This document shows, piece by piece, positions 15,800-24,825 of a DNA stretch of 64,000 bases. Each line of letters starts with the position of its first letter. The stretch's first letter is position 1. The notes beneath the pieces were generated by a model. That model made no database searches. It worked only from the letters and a program-made list of their open reading frames with translations, and was not told the origin of the DNA. The stretch is from Neolewinella marina. GTDB taxonomy: Bacteria; Bacteroidota; Bacteroidia; Chitinophagales; Saprospiraceae. The translations under genes and the position numbers were made by a program. Where the stretch lies: positions 558,001 to 622,000 of the forward strand of contig NZ_PDLO01000001.1 of assembly GCF_002631205.1 (NCBI RefSeq), in the 5' to 3' direction.

Positions 15800-16963
15800 A
15801 TGGCAAGAGATTATTACGAGGTACTCGGTGTAAGCAAGAACGCCGATTCCGATACACTGCGCAAGGCCTACCGCAAGCTGGCCATGAAATACCACCCCGA
15901 CCGCAACCCCGGTGACGCGGCGGCGGAGGAGAAATTCAAGGAAGCCGCCGAGGCCTACGATGTCCTGAACGACAGCGACAAACGGGCCCGCTATGACCGC
16001 TTCGGCCACGCCGGCGTGAACGGACAGGGCGGCTTCGGCGGCGGCCCCGGTGGCATGACCATGGAGGACATCATGGCGCAGTTCGGCGACATGTTCGGCG
16101 ACGGCGGCGGGGCCTTCGGGTCCTTCTTCGGCGGCGCGGCCGGCGGCGGCGCCCGGCGGCAACCCCGCGGGGAACGCGGCTCCAACCTGCGCATCAAGGT
16201 ACCCCTGACCCTGGAAGAGATCGCCGAGGGTGTCACCAAGCGCATCAAGGTGAAGCGGCAAAAGGCCTGCGACGTCTGCGACGGCAGCGGAGCCAAGGAC
16301 GCCGAAAGCGTAGAAACCTGCCGCACCTGTGGCGGCGCCGGGGTCGTACGCCAGGTACGCTCCACCTTCATCGGCCAGATGGCTACCACCACCACCTGCC
16401 CCACCTGCTCCGGTACGGGCACCCAGATCAAGGCTACCTGTAACAGCTGTAAGGGCGACGGCCGCGTCTACGGAGAGGACACCATCGAGGTGAACATCCC
16501 CGCCGGCGTGGAGGAAGGCATGCAGCTCAGCATGCGCGGCAAAGGCAACGCCGGCCGCCGCGGAGGCCCTCCCGGTGACCTGCTGATCAATGTACAGGAA
16601 AAGCCCCACGACGAGCTGCAGCGCGACGGCCAGAAACTGATCTACGACCTCTACCTGAACTTCGCCGACGCGGCCCTGGGCACTTCCGTGGAAGTACCCA
16701 CCATCGCCGGCCGCGTGAAGATCAAGGTCCCGGCGGGTACCCAATCCGGCAAGATCTTCCGCCTGCGCGGCAAGGGACTGCCCGCCCTGCAGAGCCACAG
16801 CCGGGGCGACCAGCTGATCCACGTCAACATCTGGACCCCCAAAAAGCTCACCCGCGAGGAAACCGAGCTGCTGGAACAGATGCGCGGCATGGAGAACTTC
16901 GACCCCAAGCTCGAAAAGGGCGACAAGGGCTTTTTCGAGCGCATGAAGGAGTACTTCTCGTGA
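15800..16963 (+). CDS. dnaJ: chaperone protein DnaJ
   Basis: A full-length 387-residue type I Hsp40. The J domain (1-70) contains YEVLGVSKNADSDTLRKAYR and the HPD tripeptide (MKYHPDRNPG). A Gly/Phe-rich linker follows (GGFGGGPGGM, with GDGGGAFGSFFGG). The cysteine-rich zinc domain has four CxxCxGxG-type repeats (CDVCDGSG, CRTCGGAG, CPTCSGTG, CNSCKGDG). The C-terminal substrate-binding domains end at about residue 370. It stimulates DnaK ATPase and works with the upstream GrpE. Its TGA overlaps the GTG of gldH by four bases (GTGA), which implies translational coupling. Confidence 0.97.
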   Translation: MARDYYEVLGVSKNADSDTLRKAYRKLAMKYHPDRNPGDAAAEEKFKEAAEAYDVLNDSDKRARYDRFGHAGVNGQGGFGGGPGGMTMEDIMAQFGDMFGDGGGAFGSFFGGAAGGGARRQPRGERGSNLRIKVPLTLEEIAEGVTKRIKVKRQKACDVCDGSGAKDAESVETCRTCGGAGVVRQVRSTFIGQMATTTTCPTCSGTGTQIKATCNSCKGDGRVYGEDTIEVNIPAGVEEGMQLSMRGKGNAGRRGGPPGDLLINVQEKPHDELQRDGQKLIYDLYLNFADAALGTSVEVPTIAGRVKIKVPAGTQSGKIFRLRGKGLPALQSHSRGDQLIHVNIWTPKKLTREETELLEQMRGMENFDPKLEKGDKGFFERMKEYFS

Positions 16964-17430
16964 GCCTGCGGCTGACGACGGGACTCCCCCTTTTGCTCGC
17001 GCTGTTGTCCGCTTGCGGGCCCGAGATCACCTTCCAGGAGGAAAGCGATCTCGGCCCCGCGGGCTGGGCCTACGCCGACAGCGTCGCCTTCACTTTCCCG
17101 GTAACGGATACTTCCGCCCGCTACGACCTGGTCCTCTCGGTTACCCATACCCAGGACTTCCCCTTTCAGAATTTCTATACCCGGCTCGCTACCCACCTGC
17201 CCGACGGCACCGTGCTGACCCAGCCGCTGTCGCTGCAACTGGCCGATACCTTCGGCGACTGGTACGGCGAATGCAGTGGCACGGAATGTACCGCCGACAT
17301 CTCCCTGCAGACGGGCACCCGTTTTACCCAGCTTGGGGAGCACCGACTCGTGGTGGCCCAGTTCTCCCGCCAGGACCCCCTGGAGGAAGTGACCGGCATC
17401 GGCTTCCGCATCGTGAAGCGGGAGGAGTAA
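16960..17430 (+). CDS. gldH: gliding motility lipoprotein GldH
   Basis: A 156-residue lipoprotein with a signal peptide ending in the lipobox LLSAC (Cys about residue 19). The body has the family features FPFQNFYTRLATHLPDGTVL, LADTFGDWYGECSG and a C-terminal beta-rich part ending in VTGIGFRIVKREE. GldH is needed for gliding and for the type IX secretion-linked motor complex in flavobacteria; its exact task is unresolved. A GTG start overlaps the dnaJ stop, so it is co-expressed with the chaperone operon, an arrangement I have no functional explanation for. It is one of the clearest taxonomic markers in the window. Confidence 0.88.
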   Translation: MSLRLTTGLPLLLALLSACGPEITFQEESDLGPAGWAYADSVAFTFPVTDTSARYDLVLSVTHTQDFPFQNFYTRLATHLPDGTVLTQPLSLQLADTFGDWYGECSGTECTADISLQTGTRFTQLGEHRLVVAQFSRQDPLEEVTGIGFRIVKREE

Positions 17431-17491
17431 GGTGACGGACATTCTGGTCCACCGCCACCAACCCCCGACCCCACCCCGGTGTCTGTACTCC

Positions 17492-18115
17492 ATGCGCATC
17501 TACCGCCTTACCCTTTTCCTTTTCTTTCTGGCGTCGGTTTCGGCCTACGCCCAGACCCCCATGGCCGCTCCCGACAAGGAGCCGGTAAAGAGCTACGAAG
17601 ACGCTAGCCGCTGGACCGAGGTCGACGACCTGGACGGCCGCTTCCGCATTCACACTCCCGGCCCGCTGTCCCATAAGGCGGATACCCTGACCACCGCCGT
17701 GGGCGATCAGGTATTCCATACCTACTTCTTCAAGGTGCCCGACCTGCAACGGGCCGAAAACCTGATCTACGTGCTGAGTTACGTGGACTATCCGCCCGGT
17801 GCACTCCACCAGGACAGCACGGAACTGGTGGAAGAACTACTGTTGTCCACCCAGGAATCCGCCGCGGAAGCCCTGAGGGGGGAAGTGATCTACGCCACGG
17901 AACGGGCGGTGGAGGGCTTCCCCGGCCGCCTGTGGCGGATCGACTACAAAGACGGAGAGGCCAGCGCCCGCACCCTGGCTTTCGTGGCCGGAGGGCGCTA
18001 CTTCGAACTGAAGACCTTTGCCCTCACCGGCCGGGGTTTGGGGGATGCCTCGGACAAATTCTTCCGCAGCTTCCGGTATCTCGGCTCCGGCAACGAAACC
18101 CCGCAGAAACATTAA
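17492..18115 (+). CDS. secreted protein of unknown function
   Basis: A 207-residue protein with a signal peptide (MRIYRLTLFLFFLASVSAYA, cleavage before QTP). The mature part reads as a beta-rich domain: WTEVDDLDGRFRIHTPGPLS, HTYFFKVPDLQRAENLIYVL, and YFELKTFALTGRGLGDASDK followed by FFRSFRYL. This pattern, a self-contained domain measuring a change of fields and ending with FFxSFR, recalls small periplasmic proteins seen across Bacteroidota, but I cannot name a family. The frame continues upstream to 17432 without conservation, so the ATG before the signal peptide is chosen. It lies 61 bases after gldH and may be cotranscribed. Confidence 0.6.
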   Translation: MRIYRLTLFLFFLASVSAYAQTPMAAPDKEPVKSYEDASRWTEVDDLDGRFRIHTPGPLSHKADTLTTAVGDQVFHTYFFKVPDLQRAENLIYVLSYVDYPPGALHQDSTELVEELLLSTQESAAEALRGEVIYATERAVEGFPGRLWRIDYKDGEASARTLAFVAGGRYFELKTFALTGRGLGDASDKFFRSFRYLGSGNETPQKH

Positions 18116-18178
18116 GCTGCCGGGCGGGGGCGACCGAACCCCGGCCTGTGGAGGACGTTCATCCGCGAAAAGGCAGCT

Positions 18179-18979
18179 ATGACGATCGACCTCAAGGGAC
18201 AAACCGCCATCATCACCGGCTCGAGTACCGGACTGGGCCGTGCCTGCGCCATCGGCCTGGCGCGGGAAGGCATGAACGTGGTCATCAACTACCACAGCAG
18301 CGACAAGGAGGCCAAGGAAGTCCGCCGCGAAATCGAAGCCGCAGGGGGCCGGGCGATCGCGGTACAGGCGGACGTGAGCAAGGAGGAGGAAGTCATCAAA
18401 CTCTTCGAGGCCTGCCACGAGGAATATGGTCACCTCGACCTACTCGTAGCCAACGCCGGCCTGCAGGCCGACGCCGCCTTCACGGAGATGACGCTGGAGC
18501 AGTGGAACCGGGTGATCAGCGTTGACCTTACCGGGCAGTTCCTCTGCTGTCGGGAAGCGGCCCGCATTTTCCGCCGGCAGGGGGTTCATGAGCACTCCTC
18601 CGCGGCCGGCAAGATCATCTGCATGAGCAGCGTACACGACGAGATCGCCTGGGCGGGCCACGTGAACTACGCCGCCGCCAAGGGGGGCGTCAAGATGATG
18701 ATGGAGAGCATGGCCCAGGAACTGGCCGGCGACAAGATCCGAATCAACAGCATCTCCCCCGGCGCCATCCGCACCGAAATCAACCGCGCCGCCTGGGAAG
18801 GGGAAGACGCCATGAACGAACTGCTGAAGCTCATCCCCTACGGCCGCATTGGCGAGGCCGAGGACGTGGCTAACCTCTGTACCTTCCTGGCCAGCGACGC
18901 CAGCGACTACATCACCGGGGCTACCATCTACATCGACGGGGGCATGATGCTTTATCCCGGATTCCGCTTCGGGGGATAG
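18179..18979 (+). CDS. short-chain dehydrogenase/reductase, glucose 1-dehydrogenase-like
   Basis: A 266-residue classical SDR, NAD(P)-dependent and cytoplasmic. The cofactor motif TGSSTGLGRA is near residue 14, the structural NAG motif near residue 88, and the catalytic Ser151, Tyr164 and Lys168 (YAAAK) have the correct spacing. Further matches are INSISPGAIRTEIN and the C-terminal GATIYIDGGMMLYPGF. The sequence resembles bacterial glucose 1-dehydrogenases and 3-oxoacyl-ACP reductase-like SDRs; the true substrate cannot be read from it. The last 28 bases overlap the convergent O-antigen-ligase-like gene. Confidence 0.9.
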   Translation: MTIDLKGQTAIITGSSTGLGRACAIGLAREGMNVVINYHSSDKEAKEVRREIEAAGGRAIAVQADVSKEEEVIKLFEACHEEYGHLDLLVANAGLQADAAFTEMTLEQWNRVISVDLTGQFLCCREAARIFRRQGVHEHSSAAGKIICMSSVHDEIAWAGHVNYAAAKGGVKMMMESMAQELAGDKIRINSISPGAIRTEINRAAWEGEDAMNELLKLIPYGRIGEAEDVANLCTFLASDASDYITGATIYIDGGMMLYPGFRFGG

Positions 18980-20196
18980 GCGAACGCCAGCAGAAAAGCG
19001 GTAAAGAGGGATACCCCCACGGAGGTTTCCAGGGTGTTCTCCACCAGGCAGCTCAGGGTCAGCACCACCCAGATGGCCGCAAAGCGGGGGTCGCGCCAAC
19101 GCCCTGACCCGAAACCGATCAGCAGGAAGCTGGCTACGGTAACTGCGAAACCCACTACCCCACTCGCCGCCAGGGCGGTGACAAACTGGTTGTGGGGCCG
19201 CTTGGCCTCCACCCCCGGATAGGCTACCGCGTACCTTTCCCGCATTTCCCGCTCGAGGTTGCCGGGGCCAACGCCCCAGACGGGGTAATCGCGCCATACG
19301 TCGAGGCCGAGGCGGATGCTGGCGAGCCTGCCCTGGTCGGAATACTCGGCGGTATCCTGGCGGGCGTCCCGGTGGAAGAGCTCGTACCGCATGTAATCCG
19401 CCTTGGTGCGGAAGGAGGGTACCACCAGATAGGCCACCAACGGCAGAGCCACCAGCCCCGCCAGCATACCCCAGAGATAGCGGTGCCGCCCCAACCGGAG
19501 GGCCCACCCGCCCACCACTACCGCCCAGCCCGCGTAGGCGGTGACCAGTCCCGAACGCACGGCCAGCAGGTGTAAGCCCAGCAGACAAAAGGTCCCCAGC
19601 AAAGGCAACCAGCGGCTACGGTACCGGAACCAGCCGTCAATGCCCACCACCGATGCCAGGGCAACCAGCAAGCTGAAGCGGATGTGGTTGCCCCGGGGTA
19701 CCGGGAGGGCCTGCCCCCTCCGGATGAGGTCGTTGAATTCAGCGAAGTGCAGGCCGTAGTTGATGAGTACGCCCGCCAGGACGACGGCTACGAAAGCGAC
19801 CAGGCCCAGGCACGCCCGGCTGGCCCGCGGATCCGGGGCACCCGCGCTCCGCCGCAAAAAGGGTCGGGCGGCCCAGGCGAGGGGCAGCACCAGCAGCGGC
19901 AACTTGATACGTAATCGCTCCAGGTAATAGCCCCAGTCGGTGGTCTGGGGAGCCCCCAGCAGCAGAATAAGGTAAAGGCCCACCAGCCCCCAGAACAGGG
20001 AATTGGACAGCGCGTCCGGTAGCCGCTCCCGCCAGTAGGTTGGCGGCCCACCCGGAGTACCCAGGACAGCCACCGCTACGGTAAAAATGAGGGAGATGGA
20101 GAGCAGGGCGGGAGAAAAAACCAATCCGATCATCAGGCCGGACAGCCCGATTGCCACCAACCATTCGCTCCGGGTCATCCGATCAGTCCACGCCAT
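18952..20196 (-). CDS. O-antigen ligase-like (Wzy_C/WaaL) polytopic membrane protein
   Basis: About 414 residues with ten or more hydrophobic segments. A large periplasmic loop near residues 290-350 contains RLASIRLGLDVWRDYPVWGVGPGNLE and the family-typical AKRPHNQFVTALAASGVVGF. Such proteins join a polysaccharide or O-antigen to an acceptor, or polymerise it, in the periplasm. The start is the ATG at 20196 (MAWTDRMTRSEW); the open frame begins at 20247. One cytoplasmic loop (FLRRSAGAPDPRAS) is encoded by copy D of the dispersed GC-rich element. The 3' end overlaps the convergent SDR gene by 28 bases. Confidence 0.82.
   Translation of the reverse strand: MAWTDRMTRSEWLVAIGLSGLMIGLVFSPALLSISLIFTVAVAVLGTPGGPPTYWRERLPDALSNSLFWGLVGLYLILLLGAPQTTDWGYYLERLRIKLPLLVLPLAWAARPFLRRSAGAPDPRASRACLGLVAFVAVVLAGVLINYGLHFAEFNDLIRRGQALPVPRGNHIRFSLLVALASVVGIDGWFRYRSRWLPLLGTFCLLGLHLLAVRSGLVTAYAGWAVVVGGWALRLGRHRYLWGMLAGLVALPLVAYLVVPSFRTKADYMRYELFHRDARQDTAEYSDQGRLASIRLGLDVWRDYPVWGVGPGNLEREMRERYAVAYPGVEAKRPHNQFVTALAASGVVGFAVTVASFLLIGFGSGRWRDPRFAAIWVVLTLSCLVENTLETSVGVSLFTAFLLAFAYPPKRNPG
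19833..19855 (+). repeat. dispersed GC-rich element, copy D, inside a coding region
   Basis: CCGGGGCACCCGCGCTCCGC has the exact core GGCACCCGCG. In the sense of the ligase gene it reads GCGGAGCGCGGGTGCC, the same orientation as the copies that follow stop codons. It encodes a loop between two membrane helices, where an insertion would be tolerated. Confidence 0.5.
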
Positions 20197-20231
20197 CGGC
20201 CGTAAGATAGTCCGGGTAGCTCCTTCATGCC

Positions 20232-20239
20232 TATCTTCG
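20232..20239 (+). promoter_or_regulatory. -7 box of pheS
   Basis: TATCTTCG fits TAnnTTCG and ends 22 bases before the ATG at 20262. No TTG stands at the -33 spacing. Confidence 0.45.
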
Positions 20240-20261
20240 CCCGCCAAACCGCCGCAGCACC

Positions 20262-21314
<1,053 letters not shown>

Positions 21315-21330
21315 GGACTGACCGCCGGAT

Positions 21331-22209
21331 TTATACGTACATATCCAGCACGGACAGCCCGCCGAAAATCAGGCTGGCTATCCCGTTGGTGGTGAAGAAC
21401 GCCAAGTTGATGCGCGAGAGATCGTCGGCGCGGACCACCGTGTGCTGGTAGGCCAGCAGCGACAGGAAGATGCCGCCGGCCACCCAGGTCAGTCCCCCAA
21501 CTTCGGGGTATACGGTTTGCTGCCGGAGCACGGCGAGTACGACGATGACGGCGCACAGCAGGTGCAGCATCCGGCCGAGCCGCAAGGCCCCCCGGGTGCC
21601 GAGGCGAACGGGAATGGAGTACAGTTGCTCCTCCCGGTCGAACTCCTCATCCTGCAGCGCATACACGATGTCAAATCCACTCACCCACAGCAGCACGATG
21701 GCCCCGTAGAGGACCGGCAGCACCGCCCACTCGGCCGTGACGGCCAGGTAGGCGCCAATGGGGGCCAGGGCCAGGCCGAGCCCGAGGACAAAATGGCAGA
21801 GGTAGGTAAACCGCTTCGTGTAGCTGTAGCCCAGGATGACCAGCAGCGCCACCGGGGAAAGCGCCAGGCAGAGGGGGTTGAGCAGTCCTGCCGCTCCGAT
21901 GAAGAGCAGGCAATTCACCGCCACGAAGACCAGGGCCGAGCGGGCCGAGATGGTACCCGCCGGAATTTCCCGCACGGCCGTCCGCGCGTTGCGGCTGTCG
22001 ATGTCGCGGTCCAGGTAGCGGTTGAACCCCATGGCCGCCGAGCGGGCGAAAACCATGCAGAGCACCACCAGCAACAGGGTAAGCGGCCGCAGCTCTCCCG
22101 CATCCAGGGTAGCCAGGAAGAAGCCCAGCAGCGCAAACGGAAGGGCAAAAATGGTGTGGGAGAACTTGACGAGGGAGAGATAATCGTTTACCCGGCGCAG
22201 GGGGGTCAT
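21331..22209 (-). CDS. UbiA-family prenyltransferase (4-hydroxybenzoate/menaquinone type)
   Basis: A 292-residue inner-membrane protein with about eight to nine hydrophobic segments. The first Asp-rich motif (GFNRYLDRDIDSRNART) and the second (YALQDEEFDREEQLYSIPVR) bind Mg-prenyl-diphosphate in UbiA enzymes. The N-terminus (LVKFSHTIFALPFALLGFFLA) is also family-typical. Many Bacteroidota make only menaquinone, so this UbiA-like subgroup is more likely to serve the futalosine menaquinone route (MqnP) than ubiquinone synthesis; the sequence alone does not decide this. It is transcribed alone and is convergent with pheS, 16 bases apart. Confidence 0.85.
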   Translation of the reverse strand: MTPLRRVNDYLSLVKFSHTIFALPFALLGFFLATLDAGELRPLTLLLVVLCMVFARSAAMGFNRYLDRDIDSRNARTAVREIPAGTISARSALVFVAVNCLLFIGAAGLLNPLCLALSPVALLVILGYSYTKRFTYLCHFVLGLGLALAPIGAYLAVTAEWAVLPVLYGAIVLLWVSGFDIVYALQDEEFDREEQLYSIPVRLGTRGALRLGRMLHLLCAVIVVLAVLRQQTVYPEVGGLTWVAGGIFLSLLAYQHTVVRADDLSRINLAFFTTNGIASLIFGGLSVLDMYV

Positions 22210-22367
22210 ATCGGGGGGTTGTACTTCGCAAGTAAAAGCGGAGAAAGCAGAAAGGTTGATTCCGAGGCCCGGGGCGGGATATTCCCTCCACTTCCGGTAA
22301 TTTTATCCTTTCCCCGCCAACGCCGGGCCGGCTCACCCGCGTCCTACCAGCCAATCAACCCACCGTT

Positions 22368-23663
22368 ATGAAACATTTACTCACCCTTCTGTGCTGCACG
22401 CTGCTCCTAACGGGCTGCCTGGAGGAGGAATGTACCGACGTGGTCACCTATACGGCCTACCACCCGGTGGTGCTGACGGCCGCCGAGTGGCGCAGTGACG
22501 ACTTCAGCACGACCGTCCCCCAACAGGTCTGTGACCCCTCCGCCTTCTACGTTTACGGCGACATCCTCTTCGTCCTGGACCGCAATGCCGGCCTCCACCT
22601 CATCGACAACAGCGACAACGCCGCCCCCCGCCCGCTGAAGTTCATGAACATCCCCGGCGGGGTCGGGCTGGCCGTGCGCAACAACATACTGTACGTAAAC
22701 CAGTACATCGACCTGCTGGCCTTCGACCTCTCCGACCCCGCCAACCCGGAATTCCTGAGCCGGACGAAGGACGTCTTCGACCCGTATACCGACTTCGCGG
22801 CCAACCTCCATGGTACGGGAGACGTCACTGTTGCCTATACCGAAGGAACGGAGACTATGCAGGTCGACTGCAACTCCCCTTTCTACGGCCGCGGCTGGAT
22901 GATGGAGGACGGTATCTTCTTCACCGCGGACCGCCAGAACCTCGACTTCGCGATGGCCGCCGCCGGAGCCGCCGGCGGGAGCAGCGAGCAGGTGGGCACC
23001 GGCGGCAGCCTGGCCCGCTTCACCATCAACCGGGGCACCCTGTACGCCGTCGACGAGAGTTCGCTGCGGACCTTCTCCCTGGCCAACCCCACCGAACCGG
23101 AGTTCATGGGCATCACCCGGATGCCCTGGGGGATTGAGACGATCTTCCCCTATAAGAACATGCTGTTCATGGGGGCCAACAACGGCATGCACATCTACGG
23201 CATCGACAATCCCCTGCAACCCGAGTACCTGTCCACCTTCGCCCACGTGCTGAGCTGCGACCCCGTGGTGGTACAGAACGACATCGCCTACGTCACCATG
23301 TGGGGCGGGGCCGACTGCGGCAACCGCGGCGACCAGCTATCGGTGATCGACGTAAGCGATCCCCGCGACCCGCGCGCCCTCCAGGAAATTCCCATGAGCA
23401 ACAGTCACGGACTCGGTGTGGACGGCGACCACCTCTTCCTCTGCTCCGGTCCGGAGGGCCTGAAGGTGTATGACCTCACCGATGATGGCCGATTGGGGGC
23501 CGAAGTGCACCAGGCCACGGACTTTCCCGCCAAGGACGTGATCGTGCTGCCCGCCCGCCGCGAACTCATCGTCCTGGGCTGGGAGCAGGCCGGCATCCGC
23601 CAGTACGACTACGACGATACGGGCCGCCCGGCCTACGCCGCCGACATCTCCATCTGCAACTGA
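22368..23663 (+). CDS. LVIVD-repeat lipoprotein
   Basis: A 431-residue lipoprotein with a signal ending in LLTGC (Cys about residue 17). The body is a beta-propeller-like array of LVIVD repeats: GDILFVLDRNAGLHLIDNSD, RNNILYVNQYIDLLAFDLSD, FPYKNMLFMGANNGMHIYGI, QNDIAYVTMWGG, with PxxPE(F/Y)LS linkers such as PANPEFLSR and PLQPEYLS. The family is widespread in Bacteroidota, sits on the cell surface or in the outer membrane, and has no defined function. TAATTTTA at 22298-22305 may be a -7 box. A small barrel-like gene follows 6 bases later. Confidence 0.87.
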   Translation: MKHLLTLLCCTLLLTGCLEEECTDVVTYTAYHPVVLTAAEWRSDDFSTTVPQQVCDPSAFYVYGDILFVLDRNAGLHLIDNSDNAAPRPLKFMNIPGGVGLAVRNNILYVNQYIDLLAFDLSDPANPEFLSRTKDVFDPYTDFAANLHGTGDVTVAYTEGTETMQVDCNSPFYGRGWMMEDGIFFTADRQNLDFAMAAAGAAGGSSEQVGTGGSLARFTINRGTLYAVDESSLRTFSLANPTEPEFMGITRMPWGIETIFPYKNMLFMGANNGMHIYGIDNPLQPEYLSTFAHVLSCDPVVVQNDIAYVTMWGGADCGNRGDQLSVIDVSDPRDPRALQEIPMSNSHGLGVDGDHLFLCSGPEGLKVYDLTDDGRLGAEVHQATDFPAKDVIVLPARRELIVLGWEQAGIRQYDYDDTGRPAYAADISICN

Positions 23664-23669
23664 CCCTTC

Positions 23670-24266
23670 ATGCCCCTGCTGCTGCTCGTTTGCTTCACCC
23701 TCCTGCTGCCGCCGTCCCTGACGGCACAGCAGCGGCCTACTACGGACGGTCCTTCGGACCCGCCAGCGCGCAACTGGTACCACCAGCTCGGCGGCTCCGT
23801 GGGATGGGCCCGCAACGGGAACAACGACTTCGGGCCGGCGGTCGCCCTGGGCATCGGGGCCTATTATCACCACCTGCGGCAATTCGGCGGCCTTGTCGCC
23901 GGGGCGGGCATGGGTTTTGAGCTGATGAACGCCGACCGGGAGGAGCGGCTGGCTTCCCTGACGGCCCTGGCCGAGTACCAGCTGGGAAAGCGGGCCCTGC
24001 GGCCCCTCCTGCGGCTGAGTGGAGGCGTGGCCCTGCCGGTGGGCAGTCCCGGACAATCGCTGGATTCCCGGCGGGCCGGGGCCCTCCTTCACCCCTCAGT
24101 CGGGCTCCTGCTCCTTCCCCCATCCGGGCAGTGGGGGGCCATGGTGCTCGACCTCGGATACCGCTTTACCCGGGTGGACTTCGCCGCAGCGGACAACCGC
24201 GGGGGAAGTTTCGAGCGGGAGGTAAGCTACCGCCGTTTGACCCTGGGCATTGCTACCAGATTCTGA
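23670..24266 (+). CDS. secreted outer-membrane beta-barrel-like protein, unknown
   Basis: A 198-residue protein with a signal peptide (MPLLLLVCFTLLLPPSLTA, cleavage before QQ). The mature part has alternating Gly/aromatic strands (LGGSVGWARNGNNDFGPAVA, GIGAYYHHLRQFGGLVAGAG, LALLEYQLG-like ALAEYQLGKRALRPLLRLSG) and ends in LTLGIATRF. A terminal Phe and beta-strand pattern are hallmarks of small outer-membrane barrels. It begins 6 bases after the LVIVD lipoprotein gene, so the two are probably one transcription unit. Confidence 0.6.
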   Translation: MPLLLLVCFTLLLPPSLTAQQRPTTDGPSDPPARNWYHQLGGSVGWARNGNNDFGPAVALGIGAYYHHLRQFGGLVAGAGMGFELMNADREERLASLTALAEYQLGKRALRPLLRLSGGVALPVGSPGQSLDSRRAGALLHPSVGLLLLPPSGQWGAMVLDLGYRFTRVDFAAADNRGGSFEREVSYRRLTLGIATRF

Positions 24267-24273
24267 TTCGCCC

Positions 24274-24825
24274 ATGCAAGAAAACCAGGAAAGGGAATTG
24301 GTTAAGGCTTGTCTGGGGGGCGATCGTCGCGCCCAGGAAACCTTTTATCGCACCTACGGGCCCGCCGCCCTCCAGGTCTGCCGCCGCTATACGAATAGCC
24401 GGGAGGAAGCCATGGCCCTGCTCAACGGGGGCATGATGAAAGTCTTCGAAAAGCTGGGGCAGTTCCGCTGGGAAGGCAGCCTCGAAGGCTGGATCAAGCG
24501 GGTGGTCTTCCACAGCAGCATCGACCAGTTCCGCAAACAACGCAAGCGTCCCACCCTGGAAATCGCCGGCTGGGACCAGCCCACCCCGGATACGGCCACC
24601 CACGAGCTTTACGCTGAAGACCTCTGCCGCATGATCGATATGCTGCCCGAGACCAGCAAGGAGGTTTTCTGGCTCTTTGCGGTGGAAGGCTACAGCCACG
24701 CCGAAATCGCCGCCAAGTTGCACTTCAGCGAAGGCAACAGCCGCTGGCACCTCAACAAGGCCCGCCAGTTGCTGCGCGAACGCCTCAATCAGGAAACCCA
24801 CAAATTCAACCGTTATGCCGGATAG
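24274..24825 (+). CDS. ECF-family RNA polymerase sigma factor
   Basis: A 183-residue sigma-70 family protein with only regions 2 and 4. Region 2 covers about residues 8-80 (LVKACLGGDRRAQETFYRTY, FEKLGQFRWEGSLEGWIKRV), and region 4 about 115-175 (CRMIDMLPETSKEVFWLFAV, EGYSHAEIAAKLHFSEGNSR) with a helix-turn-helix. The ATG at 24274 (MQENQEREL) gives the usual N-terminus. It would direct a small stress or envelope regulon. The stop overlaps the start of the next gene by 11 bases, and that gene has an anti-sigma-like topology. Confidence 0.9.
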   Translation: MQENQERELVKACLGGDRRAQETFYRTYGPAALQVCRRYTNSREEAMALLNGGMMKVFEKLGQFRWEGSLEGWIKRVVFHSSIDQFRKQRKRPTLEIAGWDQPTPDTATHELYAEDLCRMIDMLPETSKEVFWLFAVEGYSHAEIAAKLHFSEGNSRWHLNKARQLLRERLNQETHKFNRYAG